A stretch of 64,000 nt of DNA, taken from Mya arenaria. Taxonomy: Eukaryota; Mollusca; Bivalvia; Myida; Myidae. How positions within the stretch are numbered: the stretch's first letter is position 1; each line of letters begins with the position of its first letter. This document shows positions 44,775-59,400 of the stretch, in pieces. The notes beneath the pieces were generated by a model, which did no database searches, was not told the origin of the DNA, and worked only from the letters and a program-made list of their open reading frames with translations. The stretch is taken from contig NC_069124.1 of NCBI RefSeq assembly GCF_026914265.1, forward strand, positions 92,079,066 through 92,143,065, read 5' to 3'. The translations under genes were made by a program, and so were the position numbers.

Positions 44775-47505
44775 TCAGTTCAAAGTGGACTGCAAAGCTG
44801 ACTGAAAACTCCTTTTTGATATTCTATCTACTGAAAGGAAGGTCTCTATGGTGAAATTTAAGGTGATAGTTTCACGGAACTGGTCAGGTCGAACATAAGA
44901 GTTGGTCCAATCATGCGTCGTGAACGTGTACTGGTTTCGGGCGCGTCGTCTTGTCCGCAGGTACGTACACATGCGTTCCACCAGGCGGGACCGGAACCTC
45001 TCCTGCACGCACCGGGCCGCGCCGATGTTCGGTACTGGAAGCACGAAATATTGAGTGTTAGCGATGTAAATACCATCCTCCTCATTCTCTGGTTGTATTC
45101 CTTTATAGAAATACGGGGATGTATCGTTTGTATCACGCTTTATGTCCGCATGAAATATTTCGTCGCCGGATATGTTGGTGTACAAAGTGTAGAACATTGT
45201 AACAAATCCCGGGCCGGAGATATCGAGCGTGTGCACAAGCAGTCTGGCCCGGGCGAGATTGTCAATGAGGAGCTTGAGGAACGGGTGGCGGGACCGGCAA
45301 AAGATCAAATTGTTGTTTAGCCGGTAGGGCTGGCCGCTAGTGAACACAGGGTGCTCAAACGGCTCCGGTACCAAGATACACGTGTATCTTGCCGTCACCC
45401 GGTCTAACGGCCTCAGAAATGTAATATCAAGGTCAGAATAAACCCCGCCGAACACATATAACACGGTGTATCGCAGCATCTCGCTTCTCAGTACATTCTC
45501 TACGTAACTATCGAACACGGGTAACAGTATTGAGAAATTGTGTTTAATAAAACTTCTCCCGTTTGCATGCCCCCAAAAGTAATACGTCCAATCTTTATGG
45601 TGTTTAAAAAATGAAATGACAGGCTGTTTGAATTGCTTTGGAACGACAATCCCCTTTCCTTTAACAGCATCGGCACCGCAAGCCTCCTCCTCACATATCC
45701 ACATCTGGTGCATAGTGCGTGGTATCGTGGTCGCTCGTACATCTGCGGAGGGGAAGTCTGTTGAGACATCGGGCTCAAACCCCGCCTCCATTGGAACGAT
45801 CTGGTCCATAGGCGCGTGTGGGCGGGCGGGGCTGCCATTCGCCCAGGTACCAGGATCCATCACGGCCCCTGTCCCAACCCCCACTTTTACCCGCTTCGGG
45901 ATGTCCGTACATTTCAATCGCTGTCCATTGGTCATTGCTTCTTCGCCGGCAACTTTAATCTTGATCTGCTTGCTGTCAACTGAAAGAAATGAGAAAGACT
46001 AAATGTGTTCTTCTTTGGATTGTGATGGCTAGATGCAAACCGCGACAGTTTCAGCTTTCTGATTGAACACCATTCCAGATAGACAGTTAGTCTTTAAAAA
46101 AGTGATATTAGTAAAATTAAAAAAAAATACGGGTAGCACGCCCCCAAACCCCTCTACAACATCGGACTTTAGCATATTTTGTTGTCGCACATCTCTTAAA
46201 ATGTCGACGAAGGGCCTGACAACAAGTTATGTTGTTGTTAATATACAGAACAATATAATGCGTATAGTCGGGGAGTGGAATTTGTTATTGGTCCCATGTT
46301 AAGTAAAGTGCATATTATGACTATGCCTCAGTGCGTTTGACTGGATTTGAATATAATATATTTTTTTTTAATTGATGATTTATTTGTTGTTGTTTTTTGA
46401 TATACAACAGCGACATTGAAAAAAAGAGAGTATGTTATGCAAATATATAATAGTGACCAGCTACCCATGTAGGACATATCTTTGACTGTTCCCTTTAGTT
46501 TTATCGAGTACCTGCTTCAGTAGCAATAACGTTCTATAATTATGGGTCATTGTCATCAACTTAATCCGCTTAATGACAAACAAGTGTGTCATGATAACCG
46601 TTTTATGTTGCACATTTCGGATGAAGGTTTGATCAACAGAAACATGTTAAAATACTTTCAATTATCATTGTTCAAATTTCTTAAAAACACAATATTTCGA
46701 AACACTAATGCACCTGTCATATGTGATATGTAGACCAAATAAAAATATTTTAATATTTTGGATTAAAAATTGTCATTTACGACAACAGAAGTAGGTATAT
46801 TTTCCTATTTTTATCAAAATCTTATATTCGCGAAAATAATTTTATCCAAAAACTAACTACATGTTTGTCAAAAATGTTATTTTCGTCAAAACTTACCAGA
46901 TTTTTACCAAAATCTTATTTTCGCGAAAATAACTTTAATTTAGCCAAAAACTAACTACACTTTGTCAAAAATGTTATTTTCGCCAAAAATTACAAGATTT
47001 TCACCAAAATCTTATTTTCGCGAAAATAACTTTATTTTAGCCCCAAACTATCTACATTTATGTCAAAAATGTTATTCCCGCCAAAACTAACCATATTTTC
47101 AGATTTATATCAAAATCTGATTTTCGCGAAAATATTCTTATTTTCGTATGTTAGTCAAAAAAGCTATTTTCGCGAAAAAAGCCTATTTTCGTATTTTAGT
47201 CATACCGCATATCATGAATGTTATGATACCATAACAAGCCCCTTTCATGTATGCATGTGAATGCATTTAATGATCTATTTCAGTTGAATGCACTAAAAGA
47301 ACATCTTTTTGACTTTGTTTCGACCAGTGATAATTTTGTAAATGCTCTTATCGCCGTTATCTGGCACTAGCTATGCACAGAGCTGTATTTATTGAAAATA
47401 GCTACATACGAAACCAGGAAAATTGCACATACCAAACAAGTACAAACACATTCCGAATGTAATGAATGCTATGAAGACAATGTTGAACACTACTATTTTC
47501 CTCAT
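44775..47505 (-). CDS. Type II membrane glycosyltransferase, GT32 (DXD) family
   Basis: Exon 1 is 47505-47433 and exon 2 is 45979-44775, joined in phase 1 (G|GTATGT donor, TTTCAG|TT acceptor), giving 425 residues. Exon 1 encodes a short basic cytosolic end and a signal anchor (MRKIVVFNIVFIAFITFGMC). A Pro/Gly-rich stem follows. The catalytic domain opens with IPRTMHQMWI and shows the sugar-binding DXD motif GGVYSDLDITFLRPL (D207, D209), typical of Gly_transf_sug / GT32 enzymes such as alpha-1,4-galactosyl- or N-acetylglucosaminyltransferases. Several N-glycosylation sequons (NFS, NIS, NDT, NFT) fit a Golgi lumenal position. Donor and acceptor sugars cannot be read from the sequence. An earlier in-frame ATG (47523, MCVTID) could extend the cytosolic tail. 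Confidence 0.88.
46790..47200. repeat. Tandem repeat with CGCG palindromes
   Basis: About five degenerate copies of a roughly 90-105 bp unit in intron 1 of the GT32 gene. Each is centred on TTATTTTCGCGAAAATAA or a close variant (near 46825, 46915, 47010, 47117 and 47165). Interspersed CAAAAATGTTATTTTCGCC blocks also repeat. Confidence 0.85.
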
Positions 47506-48039
47506 GTCTATTGTCACACACATTGTTCGTGAGTTTTCCTCATGCGACCTCCACGGTTCACCTGGTACCTGTAAGACAGTACCGCACAGGTTAACACTTG
47601 ACACTCGCCTTAATAAGTATTGTCAGGAGTATTTGTTAAAACGCAATTAGTCATGCTCAACTTTTCCTATAGAATATTTTTTCTTTGGAATCTCAATTTA
47701 AGTTTTTAATCAATTTATTCTATAAAAGATTGTTGGTGTAGAACATATGTACGGCTTTTAATAACTTTTGATGTTAGCAAGTTGAGATTTGACTTTAAAA
47801 TGCGCACAATATAAATTATGTTGAGACCAAGTATTTATTTATTTTAAATTAATGCATATCAACGATAAAAACAAGCATATGAGTGTGGTACAGATAAAAA
47901 GTTATTAGCCTATATAAATGTGTTTTTTTAATTAATACATACCTGGCCTAAAGTTACCAAGTTAAACAAGAGCTGTCGTATAACATGAATGAATACATTA
48001 TATGATGTAATATGTGCCTTTTAATGAAAAGTCAAACTT
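47506..48039. other. Upstream region of GT32 gene
   Basis: AT-rich, no gene. A truncated AACAAGAGCTGTCGTATAAC terminus at about 47966 matches the inverted 3' end of the Helitron-like family. Confidence 0.4.
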
Positions 48040-49735
48040 AAAGAAGACAAACAAGAGCTGTAGTAAGACATTGCGCTCGACTACGCCGCTTTGCCTTAGA
48101 AGTTAAACAATAATGTAATATGTGCCTGTCAAAAGCAATAAAAAATCAAAATTAAAAAGTAAACAAGTACCCCGATGTGACAAAACCGGTTTTTTAATGA
48201 TTGGCAGAAGAGATTCAGTTTCAACTGCTTTCTTCTTCTTTTTTTTGTAACAGAGACCTTGATCCTTGGGGCCCCAATCACAATCCCATTGAAGTCCTCC
48301 ATAAACTCTTCCAATATACAAAGTTTGATCACTCTATGTCAACCATTACACAAGTTATTCAGTACTAACCATTTTTCCATTTTTAGCAACAGTGACCTTG
48401 ACCATATCTCTAGGGGCTCAAAACATAACCTCATGAAAGGTCTCTGGAAAAATCTTCATATATACTAAGTTTGGTCACAATATGTCGACCGTTACTTAAG
48501 TCATTCAATACTAACCATTTTTTATCAATAGTAACTTGACCTTGATCCTAGGGGCCTCAAATGCAATCCCATGAAAGGTCTCCATTAACTTTTCCTATAT
48601 ACCAAGTCTGGTTACTATATGTCAATCCTAGCTTTTTTATTTCATACATATTTGAAGGTGACTTTGACGCTGCTCTCCCACCAGCCTGCCCGAACAATGA
48701 CGCAAGTCCTTATAATAAATAGTTTTCCCTTTGTGAAAACCTGGTTAAGAATATAAAAATGTGCCCGCCAAAAGAAAAAAAAATGAAAAAAAGATCAATC
48801 AAGGGCCATCATTTGTATTCAGGGTTAAAATGGAGTTATGCAACCTTGTTGTAAGGTGGTCATCAATAATTCTGCGATGTATTAAGTCAATTGAATGAAG
48901 GGTATAGAAGTTTTATTAAAATCCCAACTTGCCCTAAAACTTTTACCTGCCCTTAAACTTTAACCTTAGTTCCTTAGTCAATAAGGGGCCATAATTTGTA
49001 TTAAGGGTAATATGGAGTTATGTAGCTTCATTGTGTGACAGATCCGAACAACTGTGTGAAGTATTAAGTCAACTGAATGAAGGATAAAGAAGTTATTAAT
49101 AAATATCCAAACCTGCCTTGAAACTTTAACCTCAGTTCCATAGTCAATCAGGGGTTATAATTTGTATGAAGGATAATATGGAGTTATCTAACCTCATTGA
49201 GTGATGGTCCTGAACAACTGTGTGAAGTATCAAGTCAATTGAATGAAGGATAAAGAAGTTATTAATAAATATCCCAACCTGCCCTAAAACTTAAACCTAA
49301 GTTTCATTGACAATCAGGGCCATAATATGTTTAAAGGATAACATGGAGTTATAACCTCATTGAGTGATGGTCCTGAACAACTGAGTGAAGTATATTTAGT
49401 GAATTGAATGAAAGGGTATTGGAGTTAAAAGTGAAAATCCCAACTTGCACCAAGTCTTTAACCAGACGCCGACGCAAGTAGTAAAGCCCTCCGTATTCTT
49501 CAGTCGAGCTAAAAATGCCATTGCGACGAAAACAGGTTTTCAATGATTGACAGAAGAACTTCAGCCTTAGTTGTGAGATATAGTATTAAGTATTAAGCGA
49601 ATTGAATGAAGGGTACTGGAGTTATAAGTGAAAATGTCAACCTGCCCTAAAACTTTTAACTGGACACCAACGCCGACGCTGGGGCGAGTAGTAAAGCCTC
49701 CTTATTCTTTAGTCATGCTAAAGACTTACTAACTT
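48040..49735 (-). mobile_element. Inverted copy of the tandem-core Helitron-like element
   Basis: Runs from AACAAGAGCTGTAGTAAGAC (3' end, inverted) to TCTTCAGTCGAGCTAAAAA at about 49515 (5' end). An extra 5' fragment extends to 49735. Internal tandem units of about 167 bp (AGTCAATAAGGGGCCATAAT, ...TGAATGAAGGATAAAGAAG) and of about 120 bp (ATGAAAGGTCTC, ACCTTGATCCT) are visible. Around 48745-48800 its sequence runs straight through the point where the 34.7-37.4 kb element is inserted in the other copy. Confidence 0.65.
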
Positions 49736-50421
49736 CGAAATAATCCTTTTATGTAAAAAAACATTATCCACTTTCCTTTTATTTGACCATGAACATTTTA
49801 AAAAATCAACTTACATTAGAGAATGATTTAAGATATTTCATGAATACCCGCCCTGATCGTACACATAGAAGTACCGTACATGTTATCATATTCATTTTAT
49901 GTCACTAATGCTGAAACCCAAACCCACGTTCACAAACTATATACAGAATAGTATCAACAACTGTTCTTTGTTGCCTTGGTAACTAGTTGGGATATTTCAC
50001 AGTGGAAGTGTAATGCCAGCGATCCCACACCACTGTAGTAAATACAAACATAACTATGATTTCAATTTTATTGATCATTTACAGTTTAGCACTTTAATTG
50101 TCATTTATTAAACAAAAATCAATGTAACAACTTGTCATAAATCACTATGAATGCAAAAGAAACAGCCTCAATGTCGCAGTTATTTAAAAGCATCCCTGAA
50201 TCTCTGAACAATGAACAGGCACTTTCATCAGGGCTTGTCTTCTCCCACCATTGTGTTCATGCTCATGTACCCGGGTGCATCCCTGGTTTCCATGCTGCAC
50301 CTTCACCTGCTGATCCCCGCATGTCAAGGAGGAGAATGTTTGCCCATGTGTTACCATGGGAACCTAACCAATCTGTCAGTGACTTGTTATAGAGTGTTAA
50401 CCAGTCAGTATTCAGAACAGT

Positions 50422-53400
50422 TCAATCACTGTCGTCATCCACTGGGGGAGCTTTCTTTCTCTTCTTAGCACGCGGTTTTATTGCTTCCTCCTACAAGAAG
50501 AAACATACTGCATGAATTGATTGCATTATATTAGATACTATTCATAAATTATCACATGCTATACCCTGTTTCCAGTTTAATATAGCAATCATGCTTTTTT
50601 CTGTATTACACATATGAAATATGATCTTTTTGTGTTGATCAGAAATATATATCACTCTGCATGTTTATAAACAAATTAATTGGTTAAAATGATAGCATAA
50701 TTGGCAATATTCTAGCAAGTTGTACGTTTATTTCTCATTTTGAATTTATGATGAAGACTTATTTGAATACAGAAGCACATTCTCAATCAAAATAGTAAGA
50801 GGAAAGCATAGTCTTGATTTCATGAAAAACATTTTAAAAGATCTTCAGAACTTAATGTGTCGAAACAGGAAATGGCGTCATGAGCATGGGGAATAACATA
50901 AAAAATGAAAACTCTGGCTCATCGACATTTTCCAAGACCGCATGGAATCGCCCATCGCATGACGAACGTTCCTACCATCGTAATCAAGTAATTGGTCTGA
51001 TTTCATTAATCAAAAGGCAACAACTCTTGTGTCACTGACGTGATCTAGACGAATGTTATGCTTGCAACACTGCACTATGGTTATTCAAACTTTCAAAAAA
51101 GTTTCATTTATTTGTGTACAGTTGTTATATAAATATGACTGCAAACGCAGGGAAAGACGGAAGCTAAGAAATGGAGTGAGTAAAAATGGCCGTTTTATTT
51201 CCTATAAAAGGTAGACAGTTACATGGAATTAAAGCTTGGCATTAAAAACTACACCTAAACAAATTTCGTTATAAGTATAGTGTTTTTGGCGTAATTCTTA
51301 CTGGATACCACCGGATACATTTTAGTGTGAGTTCTACTTATAAACAGAATTAAAACGATCAGATGTATCTGTGGTTTTAAATTATTCCAGGTACTACATT
51401 TCAGCCATGCTTGTACATTTCAGCCATGCTTGTAGTAAGGGAAACGGTATTGCCTTTACTTGTACAAATAACTTCATGTAAATTAAAGCCAAAACAATAC
51501 GATATATTTTAAAGAAGAACAGACTAATGTACTTTTTTGCTACTAAATGTTAAACACATGTTGCTAATGCCATCAAGTAACATCTAAAATCATGAATTAT
51601 GACAGTTAATTCTTTTTGTAAATGATAACAAACCATGCATGTCAAAGTGGAAGACCCCCAAATTCCCGCCACCCCCATCACCCCATACCCCTTCTCACCT
51701 CGCTGCTCGAGGATTCACTTTCGGAGTCGTCTATCACGAGTTTCCTGCTCTTCCCAGCGGAGGAGGATTTGTTACCAGAGGAGGTGCTTGAGGCCGCTGC
51801 AGCTGCCGCCCGTCGCCCCGGTAACCCCCGTAGCACACGGGACGTCTTCAGGTCTGCAATGTCCTCCGCCAATGCCAACAGGTCACTGAATCTGAAATAA
51901 TACACACAAACATTTTAAATGGAATAGCATTAGAAATGAAGTTGATACTCAAGCATGCTGCTCTATATTTCTATTGTACAATCATCATGAAAATTAGGAA
52001 CAGGCTAAAACAATAACAAGAGGCAGTATGGAATGCTGTATTATAGCCTGATTTTTATTTCTACAAAGGCGTTTTTCAATACAATGGTTAGTGGGCAATA
52101 ATTAAAACTTCCTATTTACCATCATTTAATGTATTGTTTGGAGCAGAACTTCAAATATTTTTTTTTGTCTTGGATTAACATAATTATTCTGACCAAAAGT
52201 TATGAAAACAAGTCGTAACTTGGTACAAGTTTTATGAAAAAAATATAAAGTTGAATATATAACAGATATTTTTTTTTTTAAATTTGACCTAGCTAAGGTG
52301 ACCCATATCTATAATTGATCAGGACAAAATACAAACAAGTATGCTGACCAAGTTTCATAACAATTGGATAAAAAACTATTAAATTTATTGACAGGTATTT
52401 CTTTTTGACCAAGTTTTAGTTTTTTAACAGAGGTTAAACATATTTTCATAGCTGTTCAAGACAACAAGCAGGCAAGTATTCTGACCAAGTTTCACAATTT
52501 AATCAAAACTACTGATTTTATGACATGGATGCAGAATTGTTTACGACAGAAACCTACCAGCCTGGTTTTTGACATTGTATAAACTGCAACTTTTCGTAGA
52601 AAATTCTGGCTAAAAAAACAATTTCAAATGATGCGAGCATCATAACACATTTGTATTTTAGCATATATTTAAGAAAAGCAACAAAAAGCAAGTTAAGCAT
52701 ACTTGGTTTTCTGTGAGTCACTGGCTGTCTGCTGAATCTGCTGGAGGGCTGTCTGTATACTTGAGTGTTGTAACACTGAAATATAAATACAAACACATTG
52801 TATATTCAAAATACTTCAAGAAAACCAGAAAGTCAGATGGATAGATATATGGATGGATTTCCTTACACAGGCCTCTTTTATATACTAACACAAATAATAA
52901 AAATACATCTCTCTTAAAGCCTTTGAACCTGTATCAGTGAAAAAAAATAATGTCTAAGGCAGTAAGCTAACTCAACTTTCAGGTCCTCAGTCTACAGTTT
53001 GAGTTGACAATCAGGCTGTCTACTGCAAGTGGCAACTTACATGATATGTTCCTGCAGATCTGTCTCATATGGTCGAGATGTGCCAGGATCTGGTCAGTTG
53101 ATGGACTGTCCTTTTTTGCTGTTGACCCAGGCCTGAAATACAAATGACAGTCAGCCAGAGCCCCAATTCAACTCCAATCTGACCTTGACCTTGACCCATC
53201 GATTCTTGCTTAAGTTAATGGGAGGAAAACATTTTCATACTTTTAGTAACAGTGACCTTGACCCTGATCCCTCCCCCTCAAAAGTAGTCCCAGGCTAGCT
53301 ATTCACATAAGCTACGTACACACCACCTTTTATTACTATCCATCAATGCTAGTTTAAGTTATTGGCCCGCACGTCCAATGACATCCCACATTCTAATAAC

Positions 53401-56400
53401 CTATTTTTTGGAAACCTGGTTAAAATTTACAAATACTACAATATTGCAAAGTTTGTCTTGCCCAGCCGGGAATCCTATTCAGGTCTCTTGATTGCCGGTC
53501 AATATGTTACCATGATATAATGCCATTGTCACGCAAATTTTACTTTAAAACTTTCTATGATACTAACAATTTCCCCTCAACAGTAGAATTACTAGACTGT
53601 GGCAAATTATCTAACATGGAAATGTAACTATATCTTCTCTTTTGGCATTTAACTTCAAGGCAACCTGGGGGAGGGGACATGATAAGGAGTGAAGGTGTGC
53701 GAGGTTTTAATTGAATTCAAGATCTGGTATTTGTGAGCTAAAATGTCAACTGCCTGACTTTGATAGTCAGAATCTCAGGGAAGAGAAGCTTTTCAAGTCA
53801 CTTTCTGTAGAAGGAAATGAAGAAGTAATAGCAATGTTAAATATTTTAAAGGGCCATCATTCAGTCATGCATGTACAGACCAGACTGGTTTTTAATAGAA
53901 AGTACGCTATTATGGATATCTAGCTACTGTACAAGTTCAGTAAACATTGGATAATAAACATCTGGTTGGTTCTCGAAGCAAACCAAGCTCTTATGATTAT
54001 AAACCTACTGTATAAATTTAGTTACTGATGGAAGGACGGATGATGGACACTGTGCCATGGCATAAGCTCTTCTGGCCTTGGCCAGTAGAACTAAAAATCT
54101 AAATTCAAAACCTAAATACATTGTGCTTTTTATCATATGAAACTAGCAGGGTTAAAAAGATAAATGTAGATACCAAACAACATTAGAGGATCACAAACCT
54201 GAGCCTTTTCTTATTTGGTGTCCCACCATTCACTTTGGAGAACTGGGTGTATATGAGATCAGCCAGCTTGTCCTCAAATTCTTGGGCCCAGTAATTCAGG
54301 ATGGAAACTGTGAAAAAGTCGTTCTTCTTGCACTCACGACAAAGGATTGGCCGCAACAAGTCCGACGATGGGCTGCAAGGGAGGGAATGCTTCCAAAATG
54401 ACAATATTCACAAACTTAGAGAAATGTGTATATGTACATTCATTGTAAACAAATAAACCAAGTTTTTTTTATTAAGTATATTGCACTGTAACAGACAACA
54501 AGATGCACATGTCTTGAAATTTATTCCACCTTTTTAACTCATTTAAAATGAAATGAACCTTAGCACCAAACCAAATCATGAATCATGAGTAGTGAAGTGG
54601 GAATGAGAATATTTACCAATCCTGTTTCAGTAACACCATGATACTGGTCAGGGCCTCCGCATGACCTGAAAAGATGAGAAACATTACAACCTTATAACTT
54701 ATGACCGTAACAACTGATTCAGGTAAAGATTTGGTCAAATAACTGATAAAATACTTGTAAGTGTCAATTGTGAAATATTTAATACAAATATGATTTTAAA
54801 AGAGAAGTGTGTACATACAATGGTAATCTAGTTTTGGTAGCATGGGCATAACGTAGTCTAGGGGTATGTTGTGTGCAGTGATGAGCTGCCACAGGAAGTA
54901 CTGTTCAAGTGTCTCCCAGTCCAGGCTCGCGTCTGAAACCATCACACATACAAGATAACAGAACTAGGCAAACATCTAAAGAGATGCTGCAATCTGATGT
55001 TTATTTACTGAATTTTTAAATCATAATCTCATCTTTAATTGAAAATAACTTTCTATAAAGGTCAATCAAAAGCAACCAAAGCATAAAATGTACCAAAAAG
55101 TATAAAACACTATATAGTTGAAATAGTACACTAAATGTATGGAAGAACAACAAAGCAAAAAGATATAAAGATCATCCAATTTTAGTCAGTTTTGTATTGT
55201 CTTGCATTAATAAATGATGCCATAGAATAGAACTGCTTGAACACATTAAAAGAGCTTACTTAGGACTTTGAGGAATGACTCCTTGCGGAACATGACGAGA
55301 TTTCCCTGAAGGATTTGACAGATGAGTTCCTGGAGCTGGGACCCATCAATAGACGACACGACCAGCTGTAGCAGCTCAGCGTTGCCCACACACACATTCG
55401 GGAACTGTAAAGCAGAATCTATGTTGTAGCATTGTTCATCTGATAGTAACATGGATGTTTGCATGTCCAGAGTTCCTTAGCACGATTGAAAGTTACTGGG
55501 ATGCATTCAAAATTCAGAGCACATGGTTGAAGGCCTTCTAGCCTCGTTTTATATGGAAAATTACCAAAACATCACTAGTTATTTTTAACCAACAATAATA
55601 AATATCATATAATAATTATACCCTACATTGTATTGATCACACGCATGACGTCAGAGGTCATAGTGGCAATATATCAACAAATCAATGTTTTTTTAACAAA
55701 TCAAGTCAATACTTATTTGGCGTTTACAAACACATATACAAATAAATTGCTGGTAAGAACGTGATGCGACTTACAATGTACATAAGGCTAAAAACGAGTC
55801 ACTTCTGATAAAGAAATAACTATTTTTTGCTTTCAATGGTCGTAAAATCAGACAATTTCTGACGCTTCCATTCATATTTAACATTGCGGTTAACGACACG
55901 CGGAGAATCTCTGAGGGTCTTTCAGCAAACAAAACAGTTTAATTTTTGGAGGAAACCCACAATCAACGGTTTTATCCCTTGGAGTGAGCAAGAAGTGGGT
56001 CTTACTTGTTTAGTGTACTGAATACTTGAGTTCCTTACCTGTGTGTATATGTCAGGGAGAAGGAAGGTGAAGAGCCGTACGTCGTCCTCCTCACATATTT
56101 TCATGTCGGCCAGCAGGCAAGACTCCAACGTGTGCCCATCTTCCAGGGTACGGACAAAGTCGCGGTATGTCTGCATCTTCTCATCATTCGCCTTCCTGAA
56201 AACACCAGAAAACACTGAGAAACTAATGTAACATTAATAATCAAGATTATATGTAAACCACCTGTATAACAAAGCTGTCACACCTGCATACGAATGATGT
56301 ACAACCTGCATAACTTCACACGTCCACAAATCACATCCCTGTTAATTAAAAGTAGTAATATTTTTTTATTGGTTAAATAGCACCTATATTATATATAGAA

Positions 56401-59400
56401 TTATTTTAGCACATTGTTGCAATAACATAAATTGTATTGTATAAATAGAACATGTTACAAGCACTTTGTCATTTACATATTCATTATTTACAGAATATAT
56501 CAGTCAGTATGAATACAAGAATAAAAATAAATATTTGTGACTTCTATTTTCATCGTAGTCATAAAAATCATGTACACTTACTTGGTTTTCCCATATCAAA
56601 AGCATTTGAATCTGGCTATTAGATGGTGACAATTGTCACACCTTTGATACTTAGAGCCATGATCATTAAAGGTAGCCATCTTTAAGAGAGTGGTACGGAA
56701 ATATTAGTAAGAGTACTGTTTTAGACATGTATAGACTATTTAAAACCTCTTTCGAGTATGAAAAATATCTAGATTTAGCGCCTAAAAATTTACGTTTATA
56801 CTTTGTCAAGCTTAGAGTTTCTGTACATCCGTTGAGAATACAAACCGGAAGATATGCACGCAACAATATATCTCGCAATGAACGTTATTGCCTATGTTGT
56901 AATGACTTAGATATTGAAGATGAATTTCATTTCATTTGTGTTTGTAGGTGCTATTCGCAAATACGTAAACTTTTTATAAAACCACTGTATTATGTAAATC
57001 CATCTGTTTTTAAGTTTCATAAATTACTGACTTCGTATGACAAGACTGAAATTATGAATGTCTGTAAATATATGAAACAAGCATTTGTTATACGCAACTC
57101 AATAATTAATAACATGACATAAGTACACTACTAAAGATAATTGTCCTCACTGCCAATGTTATCAAGTAATACATACTATAAGGTTAGTTACTTAGAAATC
57201 AATTCTTGACTTTTGCTTGACAACATGCCTTAAATTTGTTAAAAAATCCTCTTAGTTTGTTTAGAGAAATGACATGAACTTATGTATAACTATATGTATT
57301 AAGACGATGTACAATTGTATAAGTCTAATAAAATATCTGTTCTGTTCTGTTCTGTTCTGTTTAATCCTCAAAAGCCATAAATTTTTGAATTTGTTACACA
57401 GCTGTGCCCTTATTACCAGATATGTCACAACAGCGGCATGCTTGATTTCTGCAGAGACTGAGTCGATTATCATAAAGGCCGCTTAATTCGCTGCTTACAT
57501 AAAAAAATTGTGTCGCCATAATATCGCCCAAATTAAAAATTGTGGCCACTTTTGAGCAAATGGCAGCAATGGTGATTGCTGTAACACCTGCATAACTAAC
57601 CTGTAACACCTGCATATCTTAGCTGTAACACTTTCATAACATGCTATTCCACCTGTAGCACCTGCATAACTAAGATGTTACACATCTAACAAAGCCATCT
57701 TTGTTGGTCTATAATTAATAAAGCCAAGAACATAAACATTGCTTAGCAATTTTTAACCGGTACCTTAGACTTTGAATACCATGTTCCATGTGAAAATCAT
57801 TAACCAATTTTTGTTTGATTGTAAAAGGTTGAAGTTGTTCACAGTGTAAAATATGTGTCATGTAATGGTGCTATCACGAATGTCATATAGAAATGTTTTG
57901 ATGACTGCACTTTCATGAATCATAATATTGTACTCACCCAACTTTGAGGAAGTAGAGGAGGTTGTATCCTATGCGAGGCTGTTTGAGGTACATCTCCCCT
58001 AGGAGTGAGAACAGTGGGGCTCTGGAGGGTGACTCCTCTTGGGTAGAGCTCAGGAATCGCAGCATCACAAACAGCGGTGTACCAATAGACTCCTCCAGGG
58101 ACCTGGGGGGGGGGGAGTTGCAGAAGTATATGACGAAGGATAATTCCTTTTCACATTTAGTGAATCAGATGTACACAAATTGTGATATTGTTTGATACAA
58201 ATGACTTTATTTTGATATCTCAAGAAAGGAATTTTTTGTAAATACTATAATTTTAATTACCAAAGATAGGCAATATCACTAAAGGAGTAGTTAAGAGCTT
58301 ATCCATAACAAATTGTGACACATTCTATGTTATAATAACAAGGTATAGAAGACTACTCACTCATCATCGATGTCCTCGGGGAAGATGTTAGTGTTAAACT
58401 GGTCAATGAGGATCTGACAGAGGCATGTAGCAAGGATGGCAGCCATGTCTCCGTCAAAGTCCTCGTCATCCCTGACAACCATCTGCATCAAGCGGTCAAT
58501 CTTCTCACACTGGTCCTCTTGTACACTGAACACACCAGATATACGTAACATATTTACACAGTATGTCACTTCAGTTTGCTAATGAAAGTAGAATCTTAAC
58601 ATTTCATAACCATATTCGCTGGATGAGTGGTTGTTTTTTAAATGCATACCATACATGAATGTAATTAACATGTCAATCGATGCATTGCTCAACCTTGGAA
58701 CATGTTCGAGGTTGGTTGTCAGAGTAGTTCAAAGAAAATTTATTTGATAATGCAACCCATGCGCTATTTTTTTATTGACAAAATATAATCCCTTAATTGG
58801 GTGAATTAAAAACAAGCATCATGTTAATTTATACCCTCCTTGTCTGCAACAAACATACTACTGTATATATGACTTTTTACGAATCTGAATATAACATCAA
58901 GCAAGACAAATGACATGCCAGATTTTTTATGTGATTACTAACGTTTCATTGAGAAGCTGTTCTGTGAAGTATCTGATGTCTCCGTCCAGCTGCTGTAGAT
59001 GCTCCGTTATGTCCACGGACTGGTAGCGTTGCGGATCTCGAATAGGCCTAAAAGTACTTTCAGTTTTGTTGTTAGCTGAAAGAAACAAGAAAGACAAGTC
59101 AAACTCCTAAAAAGTTCATGTTTTATAGGGTAAACCTATTCCATAATAAAACTTCCATCAAAAGTTCAAATAAGAGTTTTATTGTTAATAACCAAGGGCT
59201 CAAAAATGCTATGTTTGGCCAAAAAGCTTTTGAAATTTCAATGATTTTAGGCTTAAATGTACAAAATTATGTTAAAATGAGTTTATGGCAGTTCTTAGCT
59301 GGTGTTGGTGTATACAATTAAGTAAATAACTTGACATAAAATCTGATCACAAATCCCTTTTGAAAGCAGACTAGAGAGCTCACATACCCAGTGGGGATTC

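Noticed and set aside
44913-45320. 135-codon plus-strand ORF
   Set aside because: Antisense to the GT32 catalytic domain, whose frame, splicing and DXD motif are convincing.
50147-50468. Plus-strand ORFs of 81-85 codons
   Set aside because: They lie over the INTS3 3' UTR and last exon on the opposite strand, with no motif.
51622-51905. Overlapping ORFs on both strands near 51.7 kb
   Set aside because: Only the minus-strand frame belongs to an INTS3 exon (51891-51699); the others are shadows.
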